Assembly (NCBI GenBank): GCA_036426205.1
Contig: CM071569.1
Location: forward strand, 4,900,876-4,964,875
Direction of reading: 5' to 3'
Length of the DNA stretch: 64,000 nucleotides
Origin: Ascaphus truei
Taxonomy: Eukaryota > Chordata > Amphibia > Anura > Ascaphidae
Within the stretch, counting starts at the first letter, position 1; each line of letters opens with the position of its first letter. The notes under the pieces were generated by a model. The model worked only from the letters and a program-made list of their open reading frames with translations. It ran no database searches and was not told the origin of the DNA. Of the stretch, positions 44,826-57,491 are shown one piece after another. The translations under genes and the position numbers were made by a program.

Positions 44826-45199
44826 TAAACACACACACAAATAAATACACACACAAATAAATACACACACACACACACAGATAAACACATTGAAGAGCAG
44901 TGGAGAGCAGAGGCAGCGACGGATGTGAGGGAGGGGGGGTTTGGGGGGAAGGAGATCCGTGCAGGCAGCTCCCTGCACACAGTCACTGGGCAGGCAAATG
45001 TACAACTCTCCCCTCCCTCTCCCTTCTTCTATCACCCCCCTACCTTCTCCTATCACCCGGGGCAGAAGGGGATGGGACACCGCGCAGACAGAGGAGCAGG
45101 AAGGCAGACACACACTCACCGTGTGCTCTGCACAAAGCCCTGCCCCCGGCTTCCTCTCTGCCTGCAGCCAATCCCCTGCGGCCCGGCCGGCATGAAGCA

Positions 45200-45455
45200 G
45201 TGATGGTGGGGAGGGATAATCGGAGGGATGGTGGGGAGGGATGATCGGAGGGATGATGGGGAGGGATGATCGGAGGGATGGTGGGGAGTGATGATCAGAG
45301 GGATGGTGGGGAGGGATGATCGGAGGGATGGTGGGGAGGGATAATCGGAGGGATGGTGGGGAGGGATAATCGGAGGGATGGTGGGGAGTGATGATCGGAG
45401 GGATGGTGGGGAGGGATGATCGGAGGGATGGTGGGGAGGGATGGTGGGGAGGATA
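45200..45455. repeat. 26-bp minisatellite, ~10 units
   Basis: The unit GAGGGATGATCGGAGGGATG plus GTGGGG is repeated head to tail with few changes (GTGATGATC, GATAATC variants). There are no spacers between units, so it is not a CRISPR array. Confidence 0.93.
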
Positions 45456-45542
45456 ATTGGAGGATAATTGTGGCGGCCCTCTAGGCAAGCCGCGGCACAC
45501 CAGGGCGCCGGGGCGCACAGATTGGGAACCACTGAGCTAGTC

Positions 45543-46238
45543 CAAGAAAGCTGCCTCATTAGACCTAGTTCTCCAAGGGTAAAAGGGTTAAAAAAAATAC
45601 TGCCCAAGAGCTTCAGGAAAAGCATATAATGTGTACAGCAAAGAGTAGTACAAAATATATGTTCTTGTATGGGATAAATTAATACAGATTTCACAGTTGG
45701 CACACACTATATCCAATCACCTACGGGCCCTATGACAAAGGTATAGGACTTGCCTCCTACGAGGAACCCGGCGTCGTGGGTGTGTGTGAGAGTCGTTCTC
45801 CTCATAGTAGAGTCGTTCTCCTTGTAGTTTTTCAGCGTTGGAGCAACACAGCTGCAGTTAAGCTCCCAGTGGTGTGTCTCCAAAACAGTGACATAGAAAA
45901 TGGGCAAAACATGTGGTAATGATCACCGCAAGCAAAGGATCGCACAGAAACTCGTAGAGATTAGAAAAGTATCATCATTATATTATTCCAGTCATTCAGA
46001 TCACTTCCGATTTTTGACCTAGTTCTCCAAGGACCTCCACATTTCTTACAAGCCATGTTCCACTCTAGGATAGGCTACAGCTTTGGCTTATGGTCACAAC
46101 CCACAATTGATTATGCTAACTCTAATTATTTTGCTTACAGGTATGTTTTTCCTTTGTGTCTGTTAAACTCACCAGGTAAACGCTCTAGAATTTTGCTGTC
46201 AGAAGATGTAAGAGTTGGTTCTATCAATACCTCTAACC
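45543..46238. other. Unassigned spacer
   Basis: AGAGTCGTTCTCCT occurs twice near 45790-45825. Otherwise nothing recognised. Confidence 0.5.
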
Positions 46239-46445
46239 CAGGGGCGCTCAACTCCAGTCCTCAAGCCCCCCCAACAGGTCAGGTGTTCAGGATACCCCAG
46301 CTTTAGCACAGGTGGCTCTGTCAGAGGCTCAGTCTTTGACAGGGCCACCTGTGCTGAAGCAGGGACTCATTGACTCACTTGTGCTGAATCAAGAACTTAT
46401 TGAGCCACCTGTGCTGAAGCTGGGATATCATGAAAACCCGACCTG
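46239..46445. mobile_element. Palindromic hAT MITE
   Basis: CAGGGGCGCTCAACTCCAG start; AACAGGTCAGGTGTTCAGGA and GCTGGGATATCATGAAAACC halves; the inner block GCCACCTGTGCTGAAGC is repeated. The right end is lost. Confidence 0.8.
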
Positions 46446-48021
46446 CAGTGTAGAGAGTGCATCAAGGTGATCAACCTGGGTTTATTGTAATTACAATAAC
46501 ACTATAGTGTAACACATTTTGCAGTAACAAATGACGCCTTCCTTCTTATAAGTACATGACTGTCCGTAGTGTCTGAATATATTCATCTGTGTTTAGAGGA
46601 ATAATACCAACTTTATTTAACCTAAGAAGAGTAGGAAGAGTTTATTGGAAATGGTGGAACCTTTGGGGAGATTCATACAACTTTCTAAGATACATATTAA
46701 CGGCTCTCACCATTTGTCCCAGGTATAATTAGATTAGATTAATGAGACACTTTATTGCCATCTAAACGTAGTATATGACATTAAAAAAAGTCTATTTTCT
46801 GATGGGAAATAGTTGGTAGGTGGATTATACGGAAAAAGTTAATCTAAAGTATGATATGCTGGTTGACATTTACAGTATGTGTGCCTGGGCCCAAGTGGTA
46901 TTTTGGGAGTAAGTGTAAATTAAGTGTATTAGGCTTTTAGTACATGGTTTGTATCCCATGGATATAATGTAAGCGATTTATTGCATTTCAAACTGGCTGT
47001 TTATTCCTTGAAAAAGATAAAATATACGTTATTGAAAGGTTTCCTTGGAATTGTTGAGCGTAGTCTCAGAAGAAGATGGTAAGAGAAGGTAGTCGGCTAT
47101 TAATACCCGGAACAGTGAGACAACATGAAAGAACATTAGAGACTAGTGGGGAAGAAAGGTGAAAGCCTTGAGAAGAACGCAAGAGAAAGCAACAGGAGGA
47201 GTGTGGAGTTGAAACACAAGGAGAGGGGATGAAATGCTCCCCGTGAAAAAGAGGAGTTCTATAAGATAATAAGAGAAAGGCATTGACAGATGAAGCAGAG
47301 AAAATAAATAAGCGAGAGATGGAGAAAACGGGGTGAAAGAGAGCGGCTCAACCCAATCCCACAGGATGTCCACACAATGTCCACAGTGATCTGAACATTA
47401 CACAAGGATTAGAAACAGAATGAATGTATCGTTCTGTATCTCTTTTTCTCCCATTCCTACATCGATCTCTAGCATTGAACCTAAGTGAACGTTCTCCGTC
47501 GTCTGTTCCAATATTGTTTTAGCATTTATTAGCCTGGCGCTCGTGGCCATTTACCAGGAGAAAGTTGCCCTGGGATAATTCCCTCTTTTGTTTAGTTTAA
47601 AACATTTGCGCCTCTGCCCTCCTTTGTCTTTCCATTACTGTCCCATTTTTCTTTGAGATGGAATCCCATGTCCGTTTCATCCTCTCCTATTCATGGTTAT
47701 AGATGACCTCACTCCATCACCTGCTCATTATCTGTTGTGTTATTATCCCTCCCGAATCCTGGCATGGTTCCTACCTCCTTGTGCTTTGTGGGTATAACCT
47801 CAGGCAAGAAACATTTATAGTTCAAAGCTTTGGCACATTTTTGTTTTCACTTTTTAGACTGTTAGAACAGATACTCCAGATAGTGGCGGCATGATCCATC
47901 AAACAACAGTTCAATGCTAGTGGTGTAACTAATCTTTGTTGAAGATTGCCCGCCCCATTTCCCTCACTGCTATGAGAGAAGGTCTATCCATGTCTGTCTA
48001 CAGTAATGAGCAACAGACATA
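46446..48021. other. Unassigned spacer
   Basis: No gene. 47515-47600 is a unique-looking patch that could be conserved non-coding DNA. Confidence 0.45.
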
Positions 48022-48029
48022 CCCTACTG

Positions 48030-48285
48030 CAAGGTGGCACAAACTTTTTTGTTTGCACCCCCCGGCCTGCTCTCCCCTCCCCCCTTAACTTTTCTCCGTC
48101 GTTTTCTGAATTCACGATGTCATGTGACATTGCACTGCCATGGCGATGCATCGCCAGCCGCCACCAAAGACCAGGTAAGGGACTTAGAGAGGCCTCGCAT
48201 GCTCCACCGGCATTTAATTTAAATGCTTTGGGGAAGAGCGCAGGGCCTCTGTGAGAGCCACGCCCCCCCACTTTGCGCACCCCTG
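48030..48285. mobile_element. hAT MITE with perfect 8-bp duplication
   Basis: 256 bp, ends CAAGGTGGCACAAACTT and CTTTGCGCACCCCTG, flanks CCCTACTG at 48022-48029 and 48286-48293. Same family as 1728-1984. Confidence 0.93.
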
Positions 48286-48293
48286 CCCTACTG

Positions 48294-50492
48294 TACCCCA
48301 TGCATGAGTAATACGCAGCCCTCTGTTCTTTGTGCATCTAATTAAGATGATGTCAGGCGTTCCTTCCTCACATGTATTTTGCTCACGACGATAAGCTCTT
48401 GTATAGCAGTATCTATTAAACAAAGGAATGCTCCTTGAGCCTAAAATATATCTGTAACTCTTCAGTACACGTGTGAGCAGGAGAACACAGATTTACAGGT
48501 GTAGCGGACTCCAGGCTCCCGTAGCAGACAATGACCGCGGCAGGAAACCGCTACAGCAGCAGTGAGATGTCACCGCAGTGGCTGTTTTTCAGATATACTG
48601 TAGAGCAGCTTCAAGGAAGATAAGCCACGTCTTTAGTATGCATCCTCATAATAACCAGAAGCATAGAGCCTCCCATTCAGCCATCGCCTACTTTTTTGTT
48701 TCCGACTTTTATCCTTCTCTTTACACTAACCCTTACTCTTGGGAATGAGCTTATCTTCAATTTGCTTTTCCTTTGGGCACAAATCTATCAGCCAGTAGGA
48801 TTGCAAGTATTTGTAAGTCCCTGGCATTTTAAATCCTGTCGTATTGCAAATACAGGTCAGTTTATTATTTTCTAAACAAGGGGGATATGTGTCAAGATGG
48901 CTCAATTTGCTCCACAATGCAGAATGAGAAATGTAATGTGCATCAATTTGCACATGAGGCACATGTATGAAGCGCTGTAATCTTGTTTTTTAGATTTCGC
49001 GCAGTTCTCTTGGGACTCGGGAGGAGAAGTTAACACCACCTAAACCCAGCAGATTTTATTGATGCAAAGAAAGTGGAAAACAGCACTGGTTAGAAATGTT
49101 GAAACCCATTGGGTCCAAATATCAAACTGCAGGAAAGGTGGAAAGCCAGAACTGCAAGAGGTCCTGTTAGAATAAGCTCTCTGGGATAGAATTAGGTACT
49201 GTATGTTGACCAGACAAAGGGGTAGATCCTCAGGTGTCCATTAATGACTTAACTTCAGATAACGTCTGTCAAGTGCTAATGGGGCTCTTCAAAGCTCAGT
49301 AACGATGAGCTAAGTGCTGTTTCAACCATAAGGAGCCCTTGTGTTACTATAATGGATGTTAGTGCTAATGATATGTAAAATAGGTGTTCTCTCTAACAGT
49401 GCGTATCCCCAGAACTCTGTTACAGTTACTGCAGGGATTTAATGTTACATTAGTTAGGTCAGAGCTAAAGGTGGCGTTACTCACACCCAGACCCTGATAT
49501 AGATCTGTTACAGGCTCTGGGGAAGTGTAAGACCACAGCTAGGTATGATTTAACCATCATATTGGTATTTACAGGGTTATTTTCCTCTCCTGTCTTCTCT
49601 TTTTTTTTTTAACTTTAATTAAACACCTGCAACACCTCCCCCTAAGGGATATTTGGTGCTGTGGTGCTGTTTAGCTGACCTGTGATCTTCCAGGAGGACA
49701 GAGGCTCCGCATGATGTGTTTGGGAGCAGCAGCTGGGCAGGTTTTTGTCATCTTTCACTGGTAAAGCACCTCCATCCTATGAGAGTCCTGGCAGACAGGA
49801 TAGATCCTCACAGGCACATACTTCCCCAGTAACAGGCTAACACCGTCAACTGTACAATTAATGGTACTCAACAATCCTTCTCCATGGTCCCTGGAGCAGA
49901 CCCAAGAGGCTTGAGGCCCCAAGAGACCCTCCTTAGCTCCCTTACCCCCTGATGGGGCAAGGGGAATCAACTCCCACTTCACTGAGGGAGGGCAGACACA
50001 CAGCCACAATTTGGTGGAGTGCCAGATTTTATACCTAGGGGAGGGGCTTGTAACCCTGTTCCATATCAGGGCAGGTCCAGGTACTGACAGGCATCACACC
50101 ACCTGCATGTGACACAGTCAGTACCCTCCTCGGGTATGACACTCCAAACTGCCGGTAGGCCTGCCCCTGGATATGATAATATTGTAGCTATCCAGACTGT
50201 AACTGCAAGCTAGGCCCTGTGCAGGAGTTTAACCCCAACACTGCCTATCAGGACTTATAGTGTAAAGGCCAGTGGAAAGGATATAGCCAGGGGCACTAGG
50301 CTACACGCCTATTCAGAGTGTAACGCCACGTATGGTAAGGCAGGTTTAATGTTGGAAGCTAACGCAAGGCAGCGCTAACTTTACATAGCGTTAAGCCTAT
50401 GCTACTGAGATCTCTAACGGCTGTCGGTTTTGCATATATTTAGCCTTGTGGATACCAGTAAAGCAGCAATACAGGTTTCATTTTAAAATCAG
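48294..50492. other. Unassigned spacer, 2.2 kb
   Basis: No gene. 49230-49500 and 50330-50420 have TAACGC/GCGTTA-like mirrored words of decayed MITEs. 49640-50290 may be an old LTR, but no ends can be shown. Confidence 0.45.
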
Positions 50493-50795
50493 GTGGTCTC
50501 CAGAGCTAAACAGTGTTAATTTCAGCCCTGTGGACCCCCTGCTTCCAGAGATACTTATCTCTGTAGGAGTGCCGGTATCTCTATGGAGTTTAAATGTCCC
50601 GGTCACAGGGGACAATAGGAAGCTGCACAGGATGACCTCACTGATTCTTATTGACACGGGACATTTAAACGGCACTATAACATTATCTCCCTGGCTGCAG
50701 ACACCAGCATCCCCTACGGAGATAAGTATCTCTGGAAACAAGGGGTCTCCAGAGGTGAAATGAAAACAGTTCAGCTCCGGAGACCCCTTCAATCC
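50493..50795. repeat. Palindromic CTCCGGAGCTGAACC repeat, copy 3
   Basis: GGTCTCCAGAGCTAAACAGT at left mirrors ACAGTTCAGCTCCGGAGACC at right. Inner GATACTTATCTCTGTAGG mirrors CCTACGGAGATAAGTATC. Confidence 0.82.
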
Positions 50796-52937
50796 TGTAA
50801 TAAAAAAACCCAAATAAACCTGTATTGCTGCTTAAAACTTAGCTATTTAGGTAACATCACCTTAGTAGCCTTGATTTAGCAGAGCTCTGAGGGTCTGCCC
50901 CTAAAGCTCTCCTTGCCTGTCTTTTCTCATTGGTTGTGTTACTGGAGATTGTATGAGGTTACCAGATGACTCCATATAATCATGGACATGCCTGATTTTC
51001 ACATCTTCCAGTCACTTTGGAGTTTCTCTAGACCTAGGGGAAAAGTCAATTGCGAAATTGTGGTATAGATAGAGCGTGACCCATACAAAAATGTATTTAT
51101 TTATATAAAAAAATTACGAGGAAGTAATGCAGTGAGAGTTTCCTCTCATTTTCAAGTATGTCCTGGGCACAGAGTTATGATAACAATACATGGTTATATT
51201 AAAAGAACAGAGGTTATACAGTCAATTCACAGACATTTCATTGATAGATAGAGTTGGAAAATTGGGTGCAGGGGAAAAAAGGGCTGGTGAGCTTCAGATT
51301 GAAATAGAAAAGCTTTAACATCACCAAACATCAGTGAATGGCAGCAAACAGCTCACACCCTTTAGCTGCCCTTCACCTGCGACAAAGGCTGTCCACCTTT
51401 GGGGCGACGCAGATGTACAGGTTGAATGCAGCTGCGAATACAAAGTTCTTTATCCTCTTGGCTCATTAACATTCCAGAGGGTGGGGATGACGTTCCACAA
51501 AGTACAAGCAAATGTTAACCCTTAGCACGCTGGCCCTGTGCAGAGGGGAGCAGATCTTGGGGAGCCCCATCAGGCGTCCGCCATTGGGGCGACGCAGATG
51601 TGGATAATGTCGATGCCAAGGAAAAAATCAGCTCTTCCAAAGCTGCAAAGGGATATTTGTTTTGGATGTTATTGTGTGTGAGATCCAGTGTTTTGTAATG
51701 ACTTCTAATAAATGCAAGAAGATTTCAGAAGAAAAAAAAGAAGGGTGGGTAGCAATTAAAGGTATCAGATCACCTACTCCCTCTCCCTCTTTTGTTACTA
51801 CATAGAAGAAAATGTAATCCTCTTTCATGGACCTGCTTTGGGTTGAAGTAATTTTGTTGGGGAAACAGTAGCAAAATGATACACTTTTAACTAGGTTTTA
51901 GTGAGTCTCCTTGATAAATTGTGAGTGTTTGCCAGAACGGAGATAACTTCTATCCAGTCTATTCTAAATATGTATATCTTATGCTTTACTGTGGCAGCGT
52001 GTAGCATTGGAAGAAACTCACTAATACAACAGTTTGCGGTTTGCATTCGCAATGAGCATACCCGATCGTTCCACTATAGAGATGCTGCTTGGTTAATTGG
52101 CAACATCTACTCTTGCACACAACAGCTATAAACATCTTTTACAGCAGCCCACACAAACAGGGAGAGAATCCTAATCACCTTTCCCACTGTAATGCATCTC
52201 ATCTTTTTCTTTTTTTTTCTAATTGGCATCTGATAAAAGAAATATCTGTAGTATAACTGGCTTCCTTTAGCTACAGATCAGGGAAGGGAGGCTGTGTGAT
52301 TCTTTTATAATCAAGTAGCTTAACTTACTGTACACACTTTGTTAATATTCTGACGGTAGCTATTTAATTTAGCCACTCTGCAAACACTACTTCTAGGGCT
52401 TAATGGCAGAATAACGAACGACTCCATCTATTACATAATTATAATTTTACTAAGCAAACTGCAATTCTTTTTTTAATTATATTGTAGAGTGCAAAAGGTC
52501 TAGGAACATGCATTCACAAAGGGAATTAACAATAATCAGTGGGAAGGATAAAAGGTGAGGGGTGATTTCTGGGGGGGGGGGGTACATTCCCTTTTTCAAT
52601 CCAGATATTTTAAGATTTACTTGTTCAGTTATGAACGAGATTCAGCTTTCCTGGCAGTCCCGGTTAAATCCATGGGCTGCTCAGGTGTGAAGTTCTCTGA
52701 TGTACAAAAGGTGAATGATGGAAAGTGCTAAGAACATTAGGGACAGAAATGACTAGAATAAATAAATGAATTGTAATATCCTCCAGTAGACCGTGTTTAA
52801 CACCGGAGAACCATAACGTTGGTGGATATGTAGCCATGTGGCCAGTGAAACTGACGATGTGCTGTGTATGTTTTTTATAGGAACAATCCCACCTACTAGA
52901 TTTTTCCCACATTTTGTTTTAACAGATTTGAAGGCAG
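50796..52937. other. Unassigned spacer, 2.1 kb
   Basis: A 16-bp word GGGGCGACGCAGATGT occurs twice (51401-51416 and 51586-51601). A G-run lies at 52571-52581. No gene. Confidence 0.45.
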
Positions 52938-53235
52938 AAGGTCCTCTGGAGCAAAACCATGCTACTTTTAGCTCTGGGGGCCTGATATACCTATAGTTTT
53001 AGTTGCCAATTTACTTCTTGTATTTTTAAAGATGGTGCCCACAGTCAATCACTTGGAAGCTGCATAGTCACCAGGGCTTCCTAGTGGCCCGCGGGACTGC
53101 CGTGGCTATTTTAAATTCCAGAATCAGAGTTGAAACACCAGCAACTAAAACTGTAAGTATCTTGGCAACAGGGGTGTCCCCAATCAAAAAAAAAAAAAAA
53201 AAAAAGCATGTGGTTCACCTCCAGAGGATCCCCTG
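52938..53235. repeat. Palindromic CTCCGGAGCTGAACC repeat, copy 4 (old)
   Basis: GGTCCTCTGGAGCAAAACCA mirrors GTGGTTCACCTCCAGAGGA; TAGTTTTAGTTGC mirrors GCAACTAAAACT. A poly-A run near 53189 interrupts it. Heavily diverged. Confidence 0.65.
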
Positions 53236-53794
53236 GCTCAAATTCTGTAAAATAATCTATGTGAAAAAAAAACAAGTAAGGAGGATTGTTGTGTAACCAT
53301 TCCTATGAATACAGTACTGGTATTGCTTGAGTGACAGGGGTCCCAGGAACCCTCAAGAACAAAATAGAATGGGAGAATGTCATTAATGGATAACCAGAAT
53401 ACGTTATAAAAGTAGGTTACACATATATCCCACAACAACGGGACCTAGAGTCATTTGTAATGTTCCTGTCTCTTGTATACTTTGCAGAGCTAAGTAATGT
53501 ATCTGATATATGAGTCTTGGTGATGTCCACAAACAGTTATATTATGCTGACCACCAATGGAGAGGTTAGCCTTGTTGCAGCTCTTGTTGGGCTTTAGCAT
53601 ACGGATGTTGCAGTCGTGACTCTGCAGAATGATTCCTCCTAACTACCTTATCTAGCTAAGTAACTCACTGACAGGTGATATCTCCTTCCTGGTACTCAGA
53701 TGAGCAGGTCCTTGCTCACACAGAACCCTCTCTGCTTTCTGGTCCGGTCCCTCAGCATAGCTCCAGATCTCCAACTTGCCTCATGGAAGACACA
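53236..53794. other. Unassigned spacer
   Basis: Nothing recognised. Confidence 0.5.
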
Positions 53795-53940
53795 AGTCTT
53801 TGGGGCCAATGCTAGAAGCTTCAATAAAATCACTTCTACTGTATCTCGAACGGTTTGGCATGACCCCATCGAACGGTTTCTCATTTGTGTTATCACGGTA
53901 TTCAGAAAGAATCTGAAACCATTTCCCAAGTCTCAATCCG
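53795..53940 (-). repeat. SINE-like fragment related to 27900-28075
   Basis: Shares GGTTTCAGATTCTTTCTGAA and TACCGTGATAACA (minus strand) with the 27900 segment. The tRNA-like head is missing. Confidence 0.5.
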
Positions 53941-54138
53941 TGAGGTAGGAAAATGGCAATACAGATCGGGACAGCAGCGATGTGATCTCAGCCTCTCTCA
54001 AAGTTACCCCCCTTACGATCTGGCCGCAGTCTGTAAGAGCTGCATAGGAGCTGCACAGAAAGAGCCGCATCTCCCTGCACAGCTCTTACAGGTGATTGAA
54101 GTGCTTCTATTTAAATGTTAATTCTAGTGTATAAGAGC

Positions 54139-54385
54139 AGGGAGTCTCCGGAGCTGAACCGCATTCATTTCAGGTCTGAGGACCCCCTGCTTCCCGAGTG
54201 ATAGGCCCCGGTGTGGGGTGCCGATAACTCCTATGCGTTTAAATGTCCCGGTCACGTGACGCAGGAGATTTAAAAATTGCAGGGGGATACCGACACCCCA
54301 TACCGAGGCCTGTATCTCGGGAAGAAGGGGGTCCCCGAGGCTGAAATCAATGCAGTTCAGCTCCGGAGACCTCCTGCTCCTGTAC
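54139..54385. repeat. Palindromic CTCCGGAGCTGAACC repeat, copy 5
   Basis: GAGTCTCCGGAGCTGAACCG at left mirrors GCAGTTCAGCTCCGGAGACC at right. The centre has GGTCACGTGACGCAGG. Confidence 0.83.
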
Positions 54386-54429
54386 ACTAGTATTAAAATT
54401 GAAATAAAAACAGCTTCATTACCTTAGCG

Positions 54430-54712
54430 GCTAAGCGTCAAGAGCCTGGGGGTGTGGCCAAGCAGAGGAGGAGGAAGCAGCATGGGCAGAGAGAGGAGAG
54501 GCTGTGTCTCTGTCCTGGTTTGTGTGTGTGTGTAACTGTTGTATCTCCCGTGACTCTCTGCCTGTCTTTACCCCCTCTGTCTCCTGTGACTCTCTCCCCC
54601 CCCTCCCCGTCTCTGTCTCTGTCCTGTGTCTTCTGTCACTGACTGTCCTGTTGTGGGGGTGCTTCAGCACTGTGATTAGGGGTGCCCTGCGAGAAGAAAG
54701 GTTGAAAACCAC
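54430..54712. mobile_element. hAT fragment, right end only
   Basis: Ends GGTTGAAAACCACTAG, close to the GGTTGGGAACCACTG type end of 44067-45534. The interior is CT/GT-rich, as in that family. No left end. Confidence 0.55.
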
Positions 54713-55545
54713 TAGACTAGTGTATGGATGACTGATTTGACATTAGTAGCAACTGTGCATGCTGTCCAGCAGCAAATAATTTAACAAACATCAACGCCCA
54801 TGGCTCCATACCATCATCGCCTGTGTCAAACAGACAGGAAGAACTACCATAGGACACAGGATTGAGGAGGAAGAGGAGGGTGACCTTTTCAGGCTAGGGA
54901 TCACAAATACTCTCTTTATTCCCTTAGAAAAATGTCTTGTTAAATTCAGCTCTGGCATTTATTTTTCCAATGCACAGGCTGCTCTCTTCTATTTGTTTTT
55001 CCTCTAAGGACTTCTGCGATATTAGTATGCGGAGAAGATGATTTTGATGGCTATTTAACCTGGGAATTCCCTGCACCCTATATGTATAACTCCTTATCCT
55101 TTTGTGTAAATACAAGTACGGGCATGGTTCCTTCCAGGGTACAATATTCTCGGCAACCCCGAGACTTTAGCAGGAGAGGGTATGATCTAGGGCACAATCT
55201 CCTTCCTACCTATGGTGTGTCGTTTTAATTGCTTTCTCTTTTGGGGGCTGTCACAGTCTGCTATCCACAGTGACCAAGCCAAACTTTCTTTTCAAGCAAA
55301 AGGATATTTGTATTATCACTCCTCTTAACCTCAGAGGAGCTGAGGTTTAGAAAACGAAAGGAGGATACGTCATTGTCAAAGAACGAATAAGGGACACAGG
55401 GATAGCCCCTTGTCCTGCTCTGACACAACAAGACTCGCTAAGATTCAGGTCTCACAGGTCCTCTCCCTAAGAACACAGGCTGCCCCAACTGGGGCATGTG
55501 CTCATATGAACTGCAGCTAACTCCCAAGGCTCTAAGGCAGGGGTG
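54713..55545. other. Unassigned spacer
   Basis: Nothing recognised. Confidence 0.5.
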
Positions 55546-55875
55546 GCACCGAGATGTTTCTGGGGTGGCGTGGCAGTGGTCCCACATTCTTCCCCAAGGC
55601 ATTTTAATTAAATGCCTGGGGGATCGCGTGAGCCCTCTGCAACTTCATTTACCGGGATTCAGAGGCTTGGTGTGACACGTCGCCATGGCAACACGGCGTA
55701 AAATGACGCAGCGGTGTCATGTGATGACACATGACCCTGTGATGTCATTTGACGCCGGTTGCTATGGTGACGTGACATCACAAGACCTCGGCAAAAGAGG
55801 TAAGGGGGGCACGAGCATGGGGGGGGGAGGGATCAGGCAAGGGGTCCCTAGCTCAAATAATTTGCTCTAAGGCAC
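55546..55875 (-). mobile_element. Decayed hAT MITE (1728 family, inverted)
   Basis: Contains CCCAAGGCATTTTAATTAAA, GACGCCGGTTGCTATGGTGA and GCAGGGGTGGCACC near 55541. This matches the interior of 1728-1984 and 48030-48285 in reverse. Confidence 0.6.
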
Positions 55876-56455
55876 ACCTTTAATTGAAACCTTTGATTAC
55901 GGTAGGACCCAGTAATGGGCACCTTGTCACACATGAACCACATCACAGGAAGCTTTGAGTGGTATTTATTGATGTACTAACCTTCTACATTTTTGGGGTA
56001 ACTCCCACTAGCCTTCTTGGTTCATTTTGCTAGGTGTTTAACTCACTTTTGGCCAGATCCAGAAAGATCCGGAAACCCCGGGCTTATAACGTCCGTTACT
56101 GATTTTGGTAACGTGACATCAGTAACGGATATTTAACTTATTGGCATAGGCTGAATCCCATGTCAAGTTAGCACATCCATGGAAAGTATAGGCAGGGACG
56201 CTGCAGATCTTGCTATGTCACTGCTAAAAGCACGCAGAAAATGGAATGACAGAGTGTGCCTTATTATTATTCTATAATCATCAGATATGGACGATTTACT
56301 TTGGTAATCTGCAAATCTCAAAATCTAAAATCGCCTCAAGTCATAAAAACTCACTCTTAAAACAATGGTTTATTTGTAGAGACAAATATAAGATATACAG
56401 TTGTGTGAAAAAGAAAGTACACCCTCTTTGAATTCTATGGTTTTACATATAACCT
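55876..56455. other. Unassigned spacer
   Basis: TAACGTCCGTTACTG...CAGTAACGGATAT near 56088-56135 is a small inverted repeat, perhaps a MITE end. No gene. Confidence 0.45.
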
Positions 56456-56630
56456 GGTTCAGTTCCCGGGGTCGGCTCCTTGTGACCTTGGGCAAGCCAC
56501 TCTCCCTGTGCCTCAGACATCAAAAACATAGATTGTAAGCTCCATTGGGCAGGGACTCTGTAAAGCGCTATGTAAAACCAGCAGCACTATACGAGGACAA
56601 ACTATTATTATTACCCACATGAGTTATAGC
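56456..56630 (+). mobile_element. tRNA-derived SINE, head-truncated
   Basis: B box GGTTCAGTTCC, core TGTGACCTTGGGCAAGCCAC, CTGTGCCTCAGACATCAAAA, tail GTAAGCTCCATTGGGCAGGG and TAAAGCGCTATGTAAAACCA. Same family as 40535-40775. Confidence 0.8.
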
Positions 56631-56754
56631 CCTATTATACCTTTTTTGGGTGTTTTGGTGCAACAGTGGCCTCTGCAATCTGTTTCCCAATTGATACCCC
56701 ACTCTGACACTGACTGCCCAAGAAGGAGGTGAATGTGTTTTGCTTTGCAGTGTC

Positions 56755-56905
56755 AGCTCTCCTCGTGATCTTGGGCAAATCACTTTACCTTCCTAGGCGA
56801 CAGGCACAAAACGTATACTGTACGTTCTACGGGGCAAGGGGGACCTATTGTGGCTGCAAAAGTCAATAGACGGCGTGGTCTATATTGTCAGTACTATATA
56901 AAATT
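56755..56905 (+). mobile_element. Diverged SINE core and tail
   Basis: CTCGTGATCTTGGGCAAATC and TACGTTCTACGGGGCAAGG align with the SINE core and tail. More diverged than the neighbour. Confidence 0.55.
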
Positions 56906-57094
56906 TTTTTTTACTATTGTTAAAGATATTTATTGCTCCAAACAAATAATGCAACAAAACAGAACATTGGTTTTATGACTCATTATAGCGTGTTTATACT
57001 GTATGCCCTGCTGATTGCTATCTGTATGATCCTATCATCCATTCACTAACTCATCACACTGCTGACGTGTCTAAATGATTTACTGCATGGCTTT

Positions 57095-57195
57095 TTAATT
57101 CCAGTCCTCAAGACCCCCTAACTGGTCAGTTTGTCCTGATATGTCTGCTTCAGCACAGGTGGCTCAATTAGTGGCTCAGTCTGTATCCAACCCTT
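57095..57195. mobile_element. Left half of the palindromic hAT MITE
   Basis: ATTCCAGTCCTCAAGAC, CTGCTTCAGCACAGGTGG, AGTGGCTCAGTCTG. No right half. Confidence 0.75.
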
Positions 57196-57488
57196 ACCTT
57201 TTCAGGTATACAGGATTCCTTACACGCCGGTGCTAAAGCAGATCTATCAGAAAAGAAGGGGTAGGTTGTGTACGTGTGTGTGTGTGTGTGTGTGTGTTAT
57301 TGGCCTTGATTTAATGGAGCTTAATTACATAAGAGGAATTGAGAAATACATGCAGTAACTATTAATGCTTTTAGGATTTCAGTGGAGAGCAGAAAGAGTT
57401 ACATGTATATCTGTTATGTGTTTTGGAATGCTTTAATATCGTCTTGACAGTACTACTTTATGCGATATATATAGTGTGTGTGTGTGTG
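57196..57488. other. Spacer with (GT)n
   Basis: (GT)n at 57272-57298 and 57475-57488. No gene. Confidence 0.6.
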
Positions 57489-57491
57489 TTA

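Larger units (their letters stand above)
44067..45534. mobile_element. 1.47-kb hAT-type element filled with simple repeats
   Basis: Ends CAGTGGTTCCCAAACT and ATTGGGAACCACTG. The 8-bp duplication AGCTAGTC is perfect on both sides (44059-44066, 45535-45542). Inside are a ~620-bp CT-rich tract, a short CA tract, a GC-rich part and a 26-bp minisatellite. No transposase. Non-autonomous. Confidence 0.93.

Noticed and set aside
45200..45455. CRISPR-like regular repeat
   Set aside because: 26-bp units are head to tail without spacers, in a vertebrate hAT element.
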